Shown here: positions 8,389-16,890 of the stretch, in pieces
How positions within the stretch are numbered: the stretch's first letter is position 1
How the letters are laid out: each line of letters begins with the position of its first letter
DNA from: Paracoccaceae bacterium
GTDB lineage: Bacteria; Pseudomonadota; Alphaproteobacteria; Rhodobacterales; Rhodobacteraceae
DNA: 33,565 nucleotides
Reading direction: 5' to 3'
Assembly (NCBI GenBank): GCA_024640245.1
Contig: JAHEFH010000009.1
Location: forward strand, 1 to 33,565
Made by a program: the position numbers and the translations under genes
The notes under the pieces: generated by a model
Told to the model about the DNA's origin: nothing
What the model saw: only the letters and a program-made list of their open reading frames with translations
The model's database searches: none

Positions 8389-10905
8389 TTACAGCGAGCG
8401 TTCGATTTCCTCGGTTTCGAAAATCTCGATGACATCGCCTTCGCGGATATCTTCGTAGTTTTCGAACGCCATGCCGCATTCCTGACCGGCCAGAACCTCT
8501 TTGACTTCGTCCTTGAAGCGTTTGAGGGTCTTCAGCTTGCCCTCGTGGATCACCACATCGTCGCGCAGCAGGCGTACGCCGGCGTCGCGGCGGGCAACGC
8601 CTTCGGTGACTTCGCAGCCGCCGATTTTGCCAACGCCGGTGATTTTGAACACTTCCTTGATCTTGGCGTAGCCGATGAACTTTTCCTTGATCTCGGCCGA
8701 CAGCAAGCCGGAGGCCGCGGCTTTAACGTCATCCACCAGATCGTAGATGATCGAGTAATAGCGGATCTCGACACCCTTCTGGTTGGCAGCGTTCCGCGCC
8801 GGCGCATTGGCCCGCACGTTGAAGCCGATGATTGGCGCGCCGGAGGCTTCCGCCAGCGTCACGTCGCTCTCGGTGATGGCGCCGACGCCGGCATGCAGGA
8901 CGCGAACGCGGACCTCTTCGTTGCCGATCTTTTCCATGGCCTGGATGATCGCCTCGGTAGAGCCCTGTACGTCGGCCTTGACCACGATAGGCAGCTCGCT
9001 GACGCTCTTGTCCGCCTTGGCCTTGGCCAGCAACTGGTCGAGCGTGGTGCCCGCGCCGACGGCGGCTTTCTTGTCCTTGGCGGCCTGTGCGCGGTAATCG
9101 GCGATTTCGCGGGCCTCCGCCTCGCTGGCGACTACGTTCAGGATATCGCCGGCTTCGGGTGTGCCGTTCAGGCCCAGAACCTCGACCGGAACCGATGGAC
9201 CGGCTTCCAGAACTTGTTTGCCCTGATCGTCGATCAGCGCACGGACCCTGCCGAACTGCTCGCCGACGACAAAGATGTCGCCTTTTTTCAGTGTACCGGT
9301 CTGGACCAGAACGGTCGCGACAGGACCGCGGCCGGTGTCCAGCTTGGCCTCGATCACGGCACCCTGTGCAGGGCGGTCCGGGTTGGCCTTGAGCTCCAGG
9401 AGTTCCGATTGCAGGACAATCGCATCGATCAGCTTGTCGAGGCCTTCGCCGGTTTTTGCGGAAACTTCAACATCCAGCACGTCGCCGGACATTTCTTCGA
9501 CAACGACTTCGTGTTGTAGAAGTTGAGTGCGTACGCGGGTTGTATCGGCGCCGGGTTTGTCGATCTTGTTGATGGCAACAATCATCGGCACGCCGGCCGC
9601 TTTCGCGTGGTTGATCGCCTCGACGGTCTGGGGCATCACGCTGTCGTCCGCCGCAACAACCAGAACCACGATGTCCGTCACCTGCGCGCCACGTGCGCGC
9701 ATGGAGGTGAAGGCAGCGTGGCCCGGAGTGTCGAGGAAGGTCAGCACATGACCGCCGTCCGTCGTGATCTGGTAGGCGCCGATATGCTGCGTAATGCCGC
9801 CAGCTTCGCCAGAGACCACGTTGGTCTTGCGGATCGCGTCCAGAACAGATGTCTTGCCGTGGTCGACGTGTCCCATGATGGTGATCACGGGCGCACGTGG
9901 TTGCAGGTCTTCGTCCTTGTCCTCGATGGTCGAGATCGCATCCTCGACATCCGCGTCGGAAACGCGGACAACGCGGTGGCCGAATTCCTCGACGATCAGT
10001 TCCGCCGTGTCGGCGTCGATCGTTTGGTTCTGCGTCGCCATGATGCCGTTCGTCATCAGCGCCTTGACCACCGCGGCGGACCGTTCGGCCATCCGGTTGG
10101 CAAGTTCCTGCACCGTAATCGCCTCTGGCACCTGCACGTCGCGCACAACCTTTTCGCGGTCAAGCGAGTCGCCCATCATCTTGCGGCGCTCGCGTTCCTG
10201 CTTGCGTTTCATCGACGCCATGGAGCGTTGCCGGCCGCCTTCGCCGCCGGTCAGGGCTTGCGTGATGGTCAGCTTGCCGGAACTGCGGCGGTCGCCCGGT
10301 CCCGCGCCCTTGGTCGGGCGTACGGCCTTGCGGGGCTCTTCCGGTTCTTTTTCGCGACGGATAACCGGCTTGCCGGAGGCAGCTTTCGCGCCGGCAACCT
10401 GTGCCGCCGCAGTGTCTTCCTCGGGCGCCTCGGTTTTAGCCGGCTTTGCAGCTTTCGCGGCCGACTTCTTGGCTGCGGCTTCTTCTTCCAGTTTTTCCTG
10501 TTCGCGCGCAGCGAGAGCCTCTTGGTGCTCTTGCTCTTCGCGCTCGCGTTCCTGCAATTCGGTGCGGCGCTGTTCGCGCTCTTCTTCGCGCTCCTTGGCC
10601 TCTGCAGCTTCGCGGGCCTGGCGTTCGCTCTCTTGTGCGGCGGCGGCTTCAAGCGCCTTGATGCGCCGGTCCATTTCCGCGTCGGAAATACCAACCGGAC
10701 GCGGAGCGTTCTTCACGCCGCTGGGTGTGGTGGCGCCGGGCGTGCCGGCCTTGCCGGGCACGACAACGCGCTTGCGTTTCTTTTCGACGACAACAGATTT
10801 CGTGCGCCCATGAGAGAAACTTTGGCGCACGCGGCTGGTCTCGGTCCCGCCACGCAGGGTCAAGGGCTTGCCGGTTTTCTTGTCGCCGTTGTTTTCATCA
10901 CTCAT
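8389..10905 (-). CDS. infB: Translation initiation factor IF-2
   Basis: 838 aa from the ATG at 10905 (MSDENNG, the family-like start); an ATG three codons earlier (10914) is also possible and sits closer to the AAAGGA Shine-Dalgarno. IF-2 is the GTPase that brings initiator fMet-tRNA to the 30S subunit and promotes subunit joining. The N-terminal region has [18 protein letters not shown], then a long charged Glu/Arg/Ala coiled-coil-like stretch at about 80-150. The IF2_N domain is around 260-310. The G domain starts near residue 345 with GHVDHGKT, then DTPGHAAF and NKID. Beta-barrel domains and the C-terminal fMet-tRNA-binding domain follow ([21 protein letters not shown]). It is last in the rimP operon. 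Confidence 0.98.
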   Translation of the reverse strand: MSDENNGDKKTGKPLTLRGGTETSRVRQSFSHGRTKSVVVEKKRKRVVVPGKAGTPGATTPSGVKNAPRPVGISDAEMDRRIKALEAAAAQESERQAREAAEAKEREEEREQRRTELQEREREEQEHQEALAAREQEKLEEEAAAKKSAAKAAKPAKTEAPEEDTAAAQVAGAKAASGKPVIRREKEPEEPRKAVRPTKGAGPGDRRSSGKLTITQALTGGEGGRQRSMASMKRKQERERRKMMGDSLDREKVVRDVQVPEAITVQELANRMAERSAAVVKALMTNGIMATQNQTIDADTAELIVEEFGHRVVRVSDADVEDAISTIEDKDEDLQPRAPVITIMGHVDHGKTSVLDAIRKTNVVSGEAGGITQHIGAYQITTDGGHVLTFLDTPGHAAFTSMRARGAQVTDIVVLVVAADDSVMPQTVEAINHAKAAGVPMIVAINKIDKPGADTTRVRTQLLQHEVVVEEMSGDVLDVEVSAKTGEGLDKLIDAIVLQSELLELKANPDRPAQGAVIEAKLDTGRGPVATVLVQTGTLKKGDIFVVGEQFGRVRALIDDQGKQVLEAGPSVPVEVLGLNGTPEAGDILNVVASEAEAREIADYRAQAAKDKKAAVGAGTTLDQLLAKAKADKSVSELPIVVKADVQGSTEAIIQAMEKIGNEEVRVRVLHAGVGAITESDVTLAEASGAPIIGFNVRANAPARNAANQKGVEIRYYSIIYDLVDDVKAAASGLLSAEIKEKFIGYAKIKEVFKITGVGKIGGCEVTEGVARRDAGVRLLRDDVVIHEGKLKTLKRFKDEVKEVLAGQECGMAFENYEDIREGDVIEIFETEEIERSL

Positions 10906-10941
10906 ACGTATCATCGTCCTTTCAACGCCGGTCTTACCGGC

Positions 10942-11556
10942 CTAATTCGCCTCTGGTGCGGCGACCTTGCCGCGTACTCCGGCAAGGCGGTTTGCCTCAA
11001 GCAGAACCCGTTTACTGAGTCCCCCCCTTAGCAGCGCCGCATGTATCACATGTTCCCGACCAAAAGCCAAACCCAATTCGTCGCCTTTCAGGCATGAAAT
11101 ATAGGTATTTTTGCCTTCTGGCGGCCGCAATTTGCGCTTTTGCCCCTCGGACCCGTCACTTGCCTGTATCAGGGCCAGTGCCTGCTCGGATACCAGAGAG
11201 CTTTTGACCTTGTCAAAACCCGCGATTGCGCTGCCGCCCTTGCGGGCCAGCGAAATCAGCGAGATCAGGTGCGAAACCAGCAGGGATTCCACAAGTTCCA
11301 GCAAGCCCTCGGGCACCTTGGCGGGCGCCTTGGCGGCGCGCGCGAAAAGGTTGCGCGCGATCGCCTTTTTCAATGCCTTTTTCTCTGCGGCCACCCAGAT
11401 GCCGCGGCCCGGAAGCCGTCCGGCAATATCAGGCGTCACGATGTTGTCAGGCGACACCACGAACCGTATCATCTGGTCTTTGGGCAGGCTTTCCATCCGC
11501 GCTATACAGCGACGTTCGGAACCTTCCGCATCTGAGTGTCGACCGCCCCGCGTCAC
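10942..11556 (-). CDS. ylxR: RNA-binding protein with YlxR (DUF448) and L7Ae-like domains
   Basis: 204 aa using the GTG at 11556. The N-terminal YlxR domain shows ERRCIARMESLPKDQMIRFVVSPDN and the PGRGIWVAAEKKAL motif; a linker leads to an L7Ae/YlxQ-like domain (LISLARKGGSAIAGFDKVKSSL, ALIQASDGSE, LGLAFGREHVIHAALLRGGLSKRVLLEANRL). In Firmicutes these are two separate genes, ylxR and ylxQ; the joined form is usual in alphaproteobacteria. An RNA-binding or nucleoid-related role is proposed for the family but is not settled. A longer in-frame reading to 11667 runs into nusA and lacks similarity. The GTG has GGAG seven bases upstream, lies 22 bp after the nusA stop and starts the conserved TRGGR segment. 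Confidence 0.9.
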   Translation of the reverse strand: MTRGGRHSDAEGSERRCIARMESLPKDQMIRFVVSPDNIVTPDIAGRLPGRGIWVAAEKKALKKAIARNLFARAAKAPAKVPEGLLELVESLLVSHLISLISLARKGGSAIAGFDKVKSSLVSEQALALIQASDGSEGQKRKLRPPEGKNTYISCLKGDELGLAFGREHVIHAALLRGGLSKRVLLEANRLAGVRGKVAAPEAN

Positions 11557-11578
11557 GGGTAAGCTCCGAGGCCTGAAA

Positions 11579-13198
11579 TCAGGCCTCGGCCTCCTCGGTT
11601 GCGCTGTCGCCGTCGTCACCCGCTTCTTCTTCCTCGGGGTGCAGATCGGCCTCGGTGATCCAGCCAAGCTGCAGGCGTGCGGTCATGACCATCTCCTGTG
11701 CCTCGGCCAGCGAAACGTCGAACGATTCCAGAATACCTGTATCCTTGACACGCTCGCCATTCACGGTGGTATAGCCACCGGCCAGCTCCCAGTCGGCGCA
11801 GGTCGCAAAATCCTCTATGGTTTTGACGCCATCCTGAGCCAGCGCAACCAGCATCTGCGGGGTCAGGCCCTCAAAATCGATCAGGCTCTGCTCGACGCCG
11901 AGTTCCTTTGCCTCGGCCAGCGCCTTGGAGTTGATTTCGTCTAGCGACTCGCGGGCGCGGGCCTGAAGCTCTTCGGCCGTGTCCTGATCAAACCCGTCGA
12001 TCGACAACAGTTCCTCGATGTCGATATAGGCAACCTCTTCCAGTGTCGCAAATCCCTCGGATACCAGCAGTTGGGCCACGACTTCGTCGACGTTCATGGT
12101 GTCCATGAACAGTTTGGAACGCTCTTCGAATTCGGCTTGACGGCGCTCGGATTCCTCGGCTTCGGTCATGATGTCGATATCCAGACCGGTCAGCTGCGAG
12201 GCCAGACGCACGTTCTGGCCGCGTCGCCCGATGGCCAAAGACAGCTGCTCGTCGGGGACGACGACCGCGATGCGGTCCGCATCCTCGTCCAGAACAACCT
12301 TGGTCACTTCCGCCGGCTGAAGGGCATTGACCAGGAAGGTCGGCGCGTCTTCGTTCCAAGGGATGATGTCGATTTTCTCGCCCTGAAGCTCGTTGACGAC
12401 GGCCTGAACGCGGCTGCCGCGCATACCGACGCAGGCGCCGACAGGATCGATCGAGCTGTCATAGGAAATAACGCCGATCTTGGCGCGGGAACCCGGGTCG
12501 CGGGCAACCGCCTTGATCTCGATGATACCGTCATAGATTTCCGGCACTTCCATTTCGAACAGGGCAGCGAGGAATTCCGGCGCGGTGCGCGACAGGAAAA
12601 TCTGCGGGCCGCGCGGTTCGGAGCGGACTTCTTTGATGTAGGCGCGGACGCGGTCGCCGTTGCGGAACATCTCGCGGTTGATTAGCTGGTCGCGGCGCAG
12701 AACGGCTTCGCCCCGGCCCACGTCGACGATGACGTTGCCGTATTCCGTCCGCTTGACCAGACCGTTGATGATCTCGCCCTGACGGTCCTTGAATTCCTCG
12801 TACTGACGCTCACGCTCGGCTTCACGGACCTTTTGCAGGATGACCTGCTTGGCGGATTGCGCCGCGATCCGGCCGAAATCCATCGGCGGCAGTTGGTCGA
12901 TGATCTGGTCGCCGACTTTAGGTTCATCCAGATACGCCTTGGCTTCGGCAACGGTCATTTCGGTCGAGAAATCCTCGACCTCTTCCACCACGGTCCGCAC
13001 GCGGGTCATGGTCAGTTCGCCCGACTTTCGGTCGATATGGGCGCGGATGTCCAGCTCTGCGCCATAACGCGACTTGGCGGCCTTGGCCATGCTCTCTTCC
13101 ATTGCCTGGATTACCAGATCCGGGTCGATCAGCTTTTCACGGGCGACGGCGTCTGCGATTTGCAGCAATTCAAGCCGGTTTGCGCTGGTAATACTCAT
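11579..13198 (-). CDS. nusA: Transcription termination/antitermination factor NusA
   Basis: 539 aa. NusA binds RNA polymerase and nascent RNA, stimulating pausing and hairpin-dependent termination, and takes part in antitermination complexes. The order is: N-terminal RNAP-binding domain ([25 protein letters not shown]...), S1 domain from about 135 ([26 protein letters not shown]), KH1 ([29 protein letters not shown]) and KH2 ([25 protein letters not shown]). Two C-terminal helix-hairpin-helix acidic repeats follow, then an acidic tail. Its ATG overlaps the rimP stop (ATGA), so translation is probably coupled. The leader of this operon carries an intrinsic terminator, noted separately because NusA itself could act on it. 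Confidence 0.98.
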   Translation of the reverse strand: MSITSANRLELLQIADAVAREKLIDPDLVIQAMEESMAKAAKSRYGAELDIRAHIDRKSGELTMTRVRTVVEEVEDFSTEMTVAEAKAYLDEPKVGDQIIDQLPPMDFGRIAAQSAKQVILQKVREAERERQYEEFKDRQGEIINGLVKRTEYGNVIVDVGRGEAVLRRDQLINREMFRNGDRVRAYIKEVRSEPRGPQIFLSRTAPEFLAALFEMEVPEIYDGIIEIKAVARDPGSRAKIGVISYDSSIDPVGACVGMRGSRVQAVVNELQGEKIDIIPWNEDAPTFLVNALQPAEVTKVVLDEDADRIAVVVPDEQLSLAIGRRGQNVRLASQLTGLDIDIMTEAEESERRQAEFEERSKLFMDTMNVDEVVAQLLVSEGFATLEEVAYIDIEELLSIDGFDQDTAEELQARARESLDEINSKALAEAKELGVEQSLIDFEGLTPQMLVALAQDGVKTIEDFATCADWELAGGYTTVNGERVKDTGILESFDVSLAEAQEMVMTARLQLGWITEADLHPEEEEAGDDGDSATEEAEA

Positions 13199-13752
13199 TG
13201 TACGTCCTCTTCGGTTTCAATCTCGTCGAAAGAATTCTCGTCAAAGTCCTTGCGGCCCTTCAACATCTCGGCAATCAGTTCATCTGTCAGCACCAGCTTG
13301 GCATCATCAAGCCAGTCAAATTTCAGACCGATCACCCCTTGCGGGATTTCGATCAGCACTTCGTCACCCTCGGTGCCGCGCAACGCGCCCTTGAAGCGCC
13401 GCTGGCCATCGATCAGTTCGGTGGTCTCGATCTTGGCCTCGTGACCCTCGAAAGCATCGAAATCCTTCAGCCGCGTCAGCGGCCGATCGATGCCGGGGCT
13501 GGAAACCTCAAGCGCATACTCTCCGTCCACCGGATCCTCGACGTCCAGCGTCGCGGACACAGTGGTCGAGATCAGTGCGCAATCGTCCACGTCGATCCCG
13601 CCGTCCGGGCGGTCCGCCATGATCTGCAACGTTTGAGTTTTGCCCGACATCAGGCGCAGGCGCACCAGTTCGAACCCTAGATCCTCGATCACGGGCTGGA
13701 CGATATCAGCAAGTCGTTTATCGATCGCTGTTTTGGCGATGAGGTCGGACAT
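13195..13752 (-). CDS. rimP: Ribosome maturation factor RimP
   Basis: 185 aa. RimP assists 30S subunit maturation. The N-terminal domain ([41 protein letters not shown]) leads to the signature [20 protein letters not shown] at about 80-99, then an Sm-like C-terminal domain ([17 protein letters not shown]...[13 protein letters not shown]). An acidic tail ([15 protein letters not shown]) extends the usual length slightly. The ATG at 13752 has GGAG five nt upstream. The stop of a 31-codon frame lies immediately before the ATG, and an intrinsic terminator ends 15 nt before it. First gene of rimP-nusA-ylxR-infB. Confidence 0.96.
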   Translation of the reverse strand: MSDLIAKTAIDKRLADIVQPVIEDLGFELVRLRLMSGKTQTLQIMADRPDGGIDVDDCALISTTVSATLDVEDPVDGEYALEVSSPGIDRPLTRLKDFDAFEGHEAKIETTELIDGQRRFKGALRGTEGDEVLIEIPQGVIGLKFDWLDDAKLVLTDELIAEMLKGRKDFDENSFDEIETEEDVQ

Positions 13753-13848
13753 TCATACTCCGGAAACAAAAAAACGGGCCGCAGCCCGTCGCAAATCTTC
13801 GATGGAAGTCTGGGGGTGGAAGCCAGTCTTACCGCTGTTGACGCTCAT
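13753..13848 (-). CDS. Possible 31-aa leader peptide directly upstream of rimP
   Basis: A 31-codon frame begins ATG AGC GTC AAC and encodes a peptide that starts MSVNSGKTGFHPQ and ends LRRAAARFFVSGV. It stops with a TGA directly adjacent to the rimP ATG. Its last third runs through the intrinsic terminator, so a translating ribosome would melt or block that hairpin. This is the geometry of a translation-controlled attenuator. Against it: no convincing Shine-Dalgarno precedes the ATG, and so short a frame can occur by chance. The peptide matches no family that I recognise. Confidence 0.3.
   Translation of the reverse strand: MSVNSGKTGFHPQTSIEDLRRAAARFFVSGV
13768..13789 (-). terminator. Intrinsic terminator in the rimP-nusA leader (candidate attenuator)
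   Basis: On the minus strand a 6-bp stem (ACGGGC / GCCCGT) closes over TGCG, a UNCG-type tetraloop with a C-G closing pair, and is followed by a run of Ts (six beyond the stem, then G and three more). It ends 15 nt before the rimP ATG, leaving just enough room for the rimP GGAG. No other gene end on the minus strand lies upstream within this window's intergenic region, so it must act on the operon's own leader or on a small RNA. Confidence 0.75.
13806..13830 (-). promoter_or_regulatory. Second hairpin in the rimP leader
   Basis: On the minus strand AAGACTGG (13830-13823) can pair with CCAGACTT (13813-13806) around a 9-nt loop, with one A-A mismatch in eight pairs. It lies 16 nt before the leader terminator and inside the 31-codon frame. 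It could be a pause or anti-attenuation element. Confidence 0.35.
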
Positions 13849-13874
13849 ATAGTCATGTTATTCAGATTACGCAA

Positions 13875-13932
13875 GCGAAGAGTGATTCACTGGGCGATTC
13901 GGCCGCACGACCGATAACGGGCCGATCTTCGC
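13875..13932 (-). promoter_or_regulatory. Foldable segment upstream in the rimP leader
   Basis: On the minus strand the 7-bp outer arms GCGAAGA and TCTTCGC bound 58 nt. Directly inside the 5' arm, TCGGCC can pair with GGCCGA, which would leave a 17-nt asymmetric bulge on the 3' side. The segment lies within the presumed rimP leader. It is too short and lacks the T-loop for a tRNA. No known riboswitch motif was recognised. Confidence 0.3.
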
Positions 13933-13995
13933 AGCAGAATCTGCATGACTGTGGGCCGATTGGCAGGAAATTGCAATTGCATCGTAAGGTAAAAT

Positions 13996-14015
13996 AAATT
14001 GTCACTGGACAATTT
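13996..14015. promoter_or_regulatory. 20-bp perfect palindrome, candidate operator
   Basis: AAATTGTCACTGGACAATTT consists of perfect 8-bp arms around a 4-bp centre, in AT-rich DNA between the divergent rimP and livK genes, 137 bp before the livK start. A weak plus-strand promoter-like pair (TTGCAA at 13971-13976, TAAATT at 13995-14000, 18-bp spacing) would place the palindrome over the -10 and start site. Its symmetry and size fit a homodimeric repressor site; the protein is unknown. Confidence 0.45.
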
Positions 14016-14096
14016 GGTCCGGGCGACGGCAAAGTCCGCCGCAATAATGCGGTGCAGAGCGGAATATCAGGTCCCAGCCCCGGAAAACAAGAGTGT

Positions 14097-14115
14097 CCGA
14101 CGAAGGACTCGTCGG
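14097..14115 (+). promoter_or_regulatory. Hairpin in the livK leader
   Basis: Perfect 7-bp stem CCGACGA / TCGTCGG with loop AGGAC, 36 bp before the livK ATG and 22 bp before its AAGGGAG Shine-Dalgarno (14138-14144). An alternative pairing, GTCC (14095-14098) with GGAC (14105-14108), would exclude this stem. It may stabilise the abundant livK message or take part in regulation. Confidence 0.4.
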
Positions 14116-14151
14116 TAAAGTAATGGACATAGTTCCTAAGGGAGAAAATGA

Positions 14152-15342
14152 ATGAAGAAGCTACTTATCACAACAACGGCACTTGCCGGATTGGCCGCCG
14201 GAATGGGTGCCGCACAAGCGGATGACGTAAAGATCGGTGTTTTTCTGGGTTTTACCGGCCCGATTGAATCGCTGGTTGCACAGATGGCACCCGGAGCGGA
14301 AAAAGCCATCACTGAAGTGTCAGAATCCGGAAAATTGCTGGGCGGAGTAAACGTCGTGTCAGTTCGCGCCGATACAACGTGCGTTGACGCCGCAGCGGCG
14401 ACAGCCGCGGCAGAGCGTCTGATCACATCAGACAAGGTTTCCGGTATTGTTGGTGGCGATTGTTCCGGTGTTACAACCGCAGCGCTTACCAATGTTGCGG
14501 TTCCCAACGGTATGGTCATGATATCGCCATCCGCCACCTCGCCAGCGCTTTCCACTGTGGAAGACAACGGCCTGTTTTTCCGCACAGCTCCATCTGATGC
14601 GCGTCAGGGTGTGGTGATGACTGATGTCATCATGGACCGCGGTATTAAAGAAGTGGCCGTGACCTATACCAATAACGACTACGGCAAAGGTCTGGCGGAT
14701 GCATTCGCGACCGCATTTGAGGCCGCTGGCGGAAAAGTAACAATCAACACATCCCACGAAGACGGCAAGGCTGACTACTCTGCCGAGGTCGGCGCCCTGG
14801 CTGCCGCTGGCGGCGAGGCTCTGGTTGTAGCCGGATATCTGGACCAAGGTGGCAAAGGTATCATTCAGGCGTCTCTGGATACCGGAGCGTTTGACACTTT
14901 CGTCCTGCCGGACGGCATGGTTGGCGATGCACTGCCGAAAGCGATTGGCGCAGATCTGAACGGCTCTTTCGGCCAGGCGCCGGGCACGGACAGCCAAGGC
15001 GCTGGCAAGCTTGTTGAAATGGCAGCGGGCGCATTTGACGCTACTTCGCCGTTCTCCGCTGAATCCTATGATGCAGCTGCGCTGATCATGCTTGCGATGC
15101 AGGCGGCCGGATCAACAAACCCGAGCGACTACAAAGGCAAAGTTCTGGACGTGGCCAATGCTCCGGGCGAAAAAATTCTGCCGGGCGAACTGGGCAAGGC
15201 GCTTGAAATTCTCGCCGCAGGTGGTGACATCGACTACGTCGGCGCCTCGAACGTAGAGCTCATCGGTGCGGGCGAAAGCGCCGGGAACTACCGCGAAATC
15301 GAAATTGCGGACGGTGGGCTGAAAACGGTTGGCTATCGCTAA
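14152..15342 (+). CDS. livK: Branched-chain amino acid-type ABC transporter, periplasmic substrate-binding protein
   Basis: 396 aa. Periplasmic receptor of an HAAT-family importer. The signal peptide is clear: MKKLL, a hydrophobic core, and cleavage after the Ala of GAAQA (about residue 23), giving mature DDVKIGVFLGFTGPIE. The Peripla_BP_6 fold is recognised from GVFLGFTGPIESLVAQMAPGAEKAITEV, VSGIVGGDCSGVTTAALTNV, the PSATSPALSTVEDNGLFFRTAPSDA stretch and VAVTYTNNDYGKGLADAF. The exact ligand cannot be read: the family binds branched-chain amino acids, other amino acids, amides or urea. The ATG follows AAGGGAG with 7-nt spacing, a strong ribosome site. A terminator-like hairpin separates it from livG, as expected when the receptor is made in excess. 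Confidence 0.93.
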   Translation: MKKLLITTTALAGLAAGMGAAQADDVKIGVFLGFTGPIESLVAQMAPGAEKAITEVSESGKLLGGVNVVSVRADTTCVDAAAATAAAERLITSDKVSGIVGGDCSGVTTAALTNVAVPNGMVMISPSATSPALSTVEDNGLFFRTAPSDARQGVVMTDVIMDRGIKEVAVTYTNNDYGKGLADAFATAFEAAGGKVTINTSHEDGKADYSAEVGALAAAGGEALVVAGYLDQGGKGIIQASLDTGAFDTFVLPDGMVGDALPKAIGADLNGSFGQAPGTDSQGAGKLVEMAAGAFDATSPFSAESYDAAALIMLAMQAAGSTNPSDYKGKVLDVANAPGEKILPGELGKALEILAAGGDIDYVGASNVELIGAGESAGNYREIEIADGGLKTVGYR

Positions 15343-15361
15343 AACCTGACTTAATAAGAAG

Positions 15362-15394
15362 AAGACAGCCTGCTCAAGCGGGCTGTCTTTTTTA
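15362..15394 (+). terminator. Intrinsic terminator/attenuator between livK and livG
   Basis: Stem AAGACAGCC (15362-15370) pairs with GGCTGTCTT (15381-15389); the loop can pair further (GC with GC). A run of Ts follows the stem to 15393. It lies 20 bp after the livK stop and ends about a dozen bases before the livG start. Partial termination here would make livK mRNA more abundant than the transporter genes. Confidence 0.85.
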
Positions 15395-15405
15395 TAAGGG
15401 ACGCC

Positions 15406-16185
15406 ATGATCAAAGTCGAAAACCTCTGCAAACGGTTCGGCGGGTTCTATGCCGTCAACGACGCCTCTCTGGAAATCGCAAAAGGCTCGATCACCGGTCT
15501 TATCGGTCCGAACGGCGCAGGCAAGACAACATTGTTCAACGTAATCGCAGGCGTTCACGCCCCGACCCATGGACGGGTCACGCTGGACGGCGAGGACATC
15601 ACCGGCCTGCCGCCGCATGTGCTGTTCCACAAGGGCTTGTTGCGGACCTTCCAGATCGCGCATGAATTTCCGACCATGACGGTGCGTGAAAACCTTATGA
15701 TGGTTCCGCCCGACCAGACCGGCGAACATATCTGGGGCGCGTGGTTCAAAAGCGCGCAGGTCCGCGCGGACGAGGCGGAATTGCGCCGCAAGGCCGACGA
15801 AGTCATCGAGTTTCTGGAAATCCCCCACGTTGCCGACGAGTTGGCCGGAAACCTGTCCGGCGGCCAGAAGAAACTGCTGGAGCTTGGCCGCACCATGATG
15901 GTGGATGCCAAGGTCGTTTTTCTGGACGAGGTCGGCGCAGGCGTAAACCGAACCCTGCTGAACACCATCGGCGATGCGATCATCCGGCTCAACAAGGAGC
16001 GCGGGTATACATTCTGCGTCATCGAGCACGACATGGATTTTATCGCCCGCCTGTGCGATCCGGTGATCGTCATGGCAGAGGGCACCGTTTTAGCCGAAGG
16101 CGCCATCGACGAGATCAAGGCGAACGAACATGTGATCGAGGCCTATCTGGGCACCGGTCTGAAAAACAAGGAAGCCAAGGCATGA
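15406..16185 (+). CDS. livG: Branched-chain amino acid-type ABC transporter, ATPase LivG
   Basis: 259 aa. One of the two cytosolic ATPases of the importer. Walker [10 protein letters not shown] at 34-42, Q-loop Gln83 (RTFQIAHEF), signature LSGGQ at 150-154, Walker B VVFLDE at 170-175, and H-loop His208 (IEHDMDF) are all present, so it should be catalytically competent. The residue after the Walker B Glu is Val (DEVGAGVN) where most ABC ATPases have Pro. The LivG-type C-terminal [20 protein letters not shown] is present. AAGGGA precedes the ATG. The stop overlaps the livF start (ATGA). Confidence 0.95.
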   Translation: MIKVENLCKRFGGFYAVNDASLEIAKGSITGLIGPNGAGKTTLFNVIAGVHAPTHGRVTLDGEDITGLPPHVLFHKGLLRTFQIAHEFPTMTVRENLMMVPPDQTGEHIWGAWFKSAQVRADEAELRRKADEVIEFLEIPHVADELAGNLSGGQKKLLELGRTMMVDAKVVFLDEVGAGVNRTLLNTIGDAIIRLNKERGYTFCVIEHDMDFIARLCDPVIVMAEGTVLAEGAIDEIKANEHVIEAYLGTGLKNKEAKA

Positions 16186-16886
16186 GTTTCCTGACCGCAG
16201 AAAACATGACCGGTGGCTATGGCAGCGTGGATATCCTGTTCGACTGCACCATTGCCGCGGATCTCGGCGAGATTGCCGTTATTGTCGGGCCGAACGGCGC
16301 TGGCAAGTCCACCGCGATGAAGGCAGTGTTCGGCATGCTGAAGCTGCGCTCCGGCCGTGTGATGCTGGATGGCGAAGACATTACAAACCTGTCGCCGCAG
16401 GACCGCGTGGCCAAGGGCATGGCCTTTGTGCCGCAGACCAACAATGTATTCCCGTCGATGTCGGTCGAGGAAAACCTCGAAATGGGCGCCTTTCTGCGTC
16501 GCGACGACATCTCGGTGACCATGGAGCAGGTCTACGACCTGTTCCCGATCCTGCGCGACAAACGTCGCCAGAATGCGGGCGAACTTTCCGGCGGCCAGCG
16601 CCAGCAGGTGGCCGTGGGTCGCGCGCTGATGACAAAACCAAAGCTTCTGATGCTGGACGAGCCGACGGCAGGGGTATCGCCGATCGTCATGGATGAACTG
16701 TTCGACCGCATCATCGAAGTCGCGCGCACCGGCATTACCATCCTGATGGTGGAGCAGAACGCGCGTCAGGCCCTGAACATCGCCGACAAGGGCTATGTTC
16801 TGGTGCAAGGCGCAAACCGGTATACCGACACGGGCGAGGCGTTGCTGAACAACCCTGACGTCCGCCGCAGTTTTTTGGGGGGCTGA
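16182..16886 (+). CDS. livF: Branched-chain amino acid-type ABC transporter, ATPase LivF
   Basis: 234 aa. Partner ATPase of LivG. Walker A GPNGAGKST at 36-44, LSGGQRQQ at 135-142 and LLMLDEPTAG at 155-164 are intact. The H-loop position reads MVEQNARQAL; the Gln in place of His is the normal LivF signature. The C-terminal YVLVQGANRYTDTGEALLNNPDVRRSFLGG matches LivF. A longer in-frame reading extends back to 15741 inside livG but is only the open shadow of that gene; the ATG at 16182 overlapping the livG stop starts the conserved fold. livH begins four bases after its stop. Confidence 0.95.
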   Translation: MSFLTAENMTGGYGSVDILFDCTIAADLGEIAVIVGPNGAGKSTAMKAVFGMLKLRSGRVMLDGEDITNLSPQDRVAKGMAFVPQTNNVFPSMSVEENLEMGAFLRRDDISVTMEQVYDLFPILRDKRRQNAGELSGGQRQQVAVGRALMTKPKLLMLDEPTAGVSPIVMDELFDRIIEVARTGITILMVEQNARQALNIADKGYVLVQGANRYTDTGEALLNNPDVRRSFLGG

Positions 16887-16890
16887 GAAC

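Noticed and set aside
9523-11031. 502-codon open frame on the plus strand opposite infB
   Set aside because: Antisense shadow of infB, which has all IF-2 motifs; the translated sequence is His/Arg/Gly-rich with no recognisable domain.
11557-11667. Longer N-terminus for the YlxR-L7Ae protein
   Set aside because: It would overlap the nusA coding end and is not similar to the family. The GTG at 11556 has a GGAG site and starts at the conserved TRGGR.
13875-13932. tRNA-like 7-bp terminal stem
   Set aside because: Only 58 nt between the ends, no T-loop GTTC consensus on either strand and no anticodon arm, so not a tRNA.
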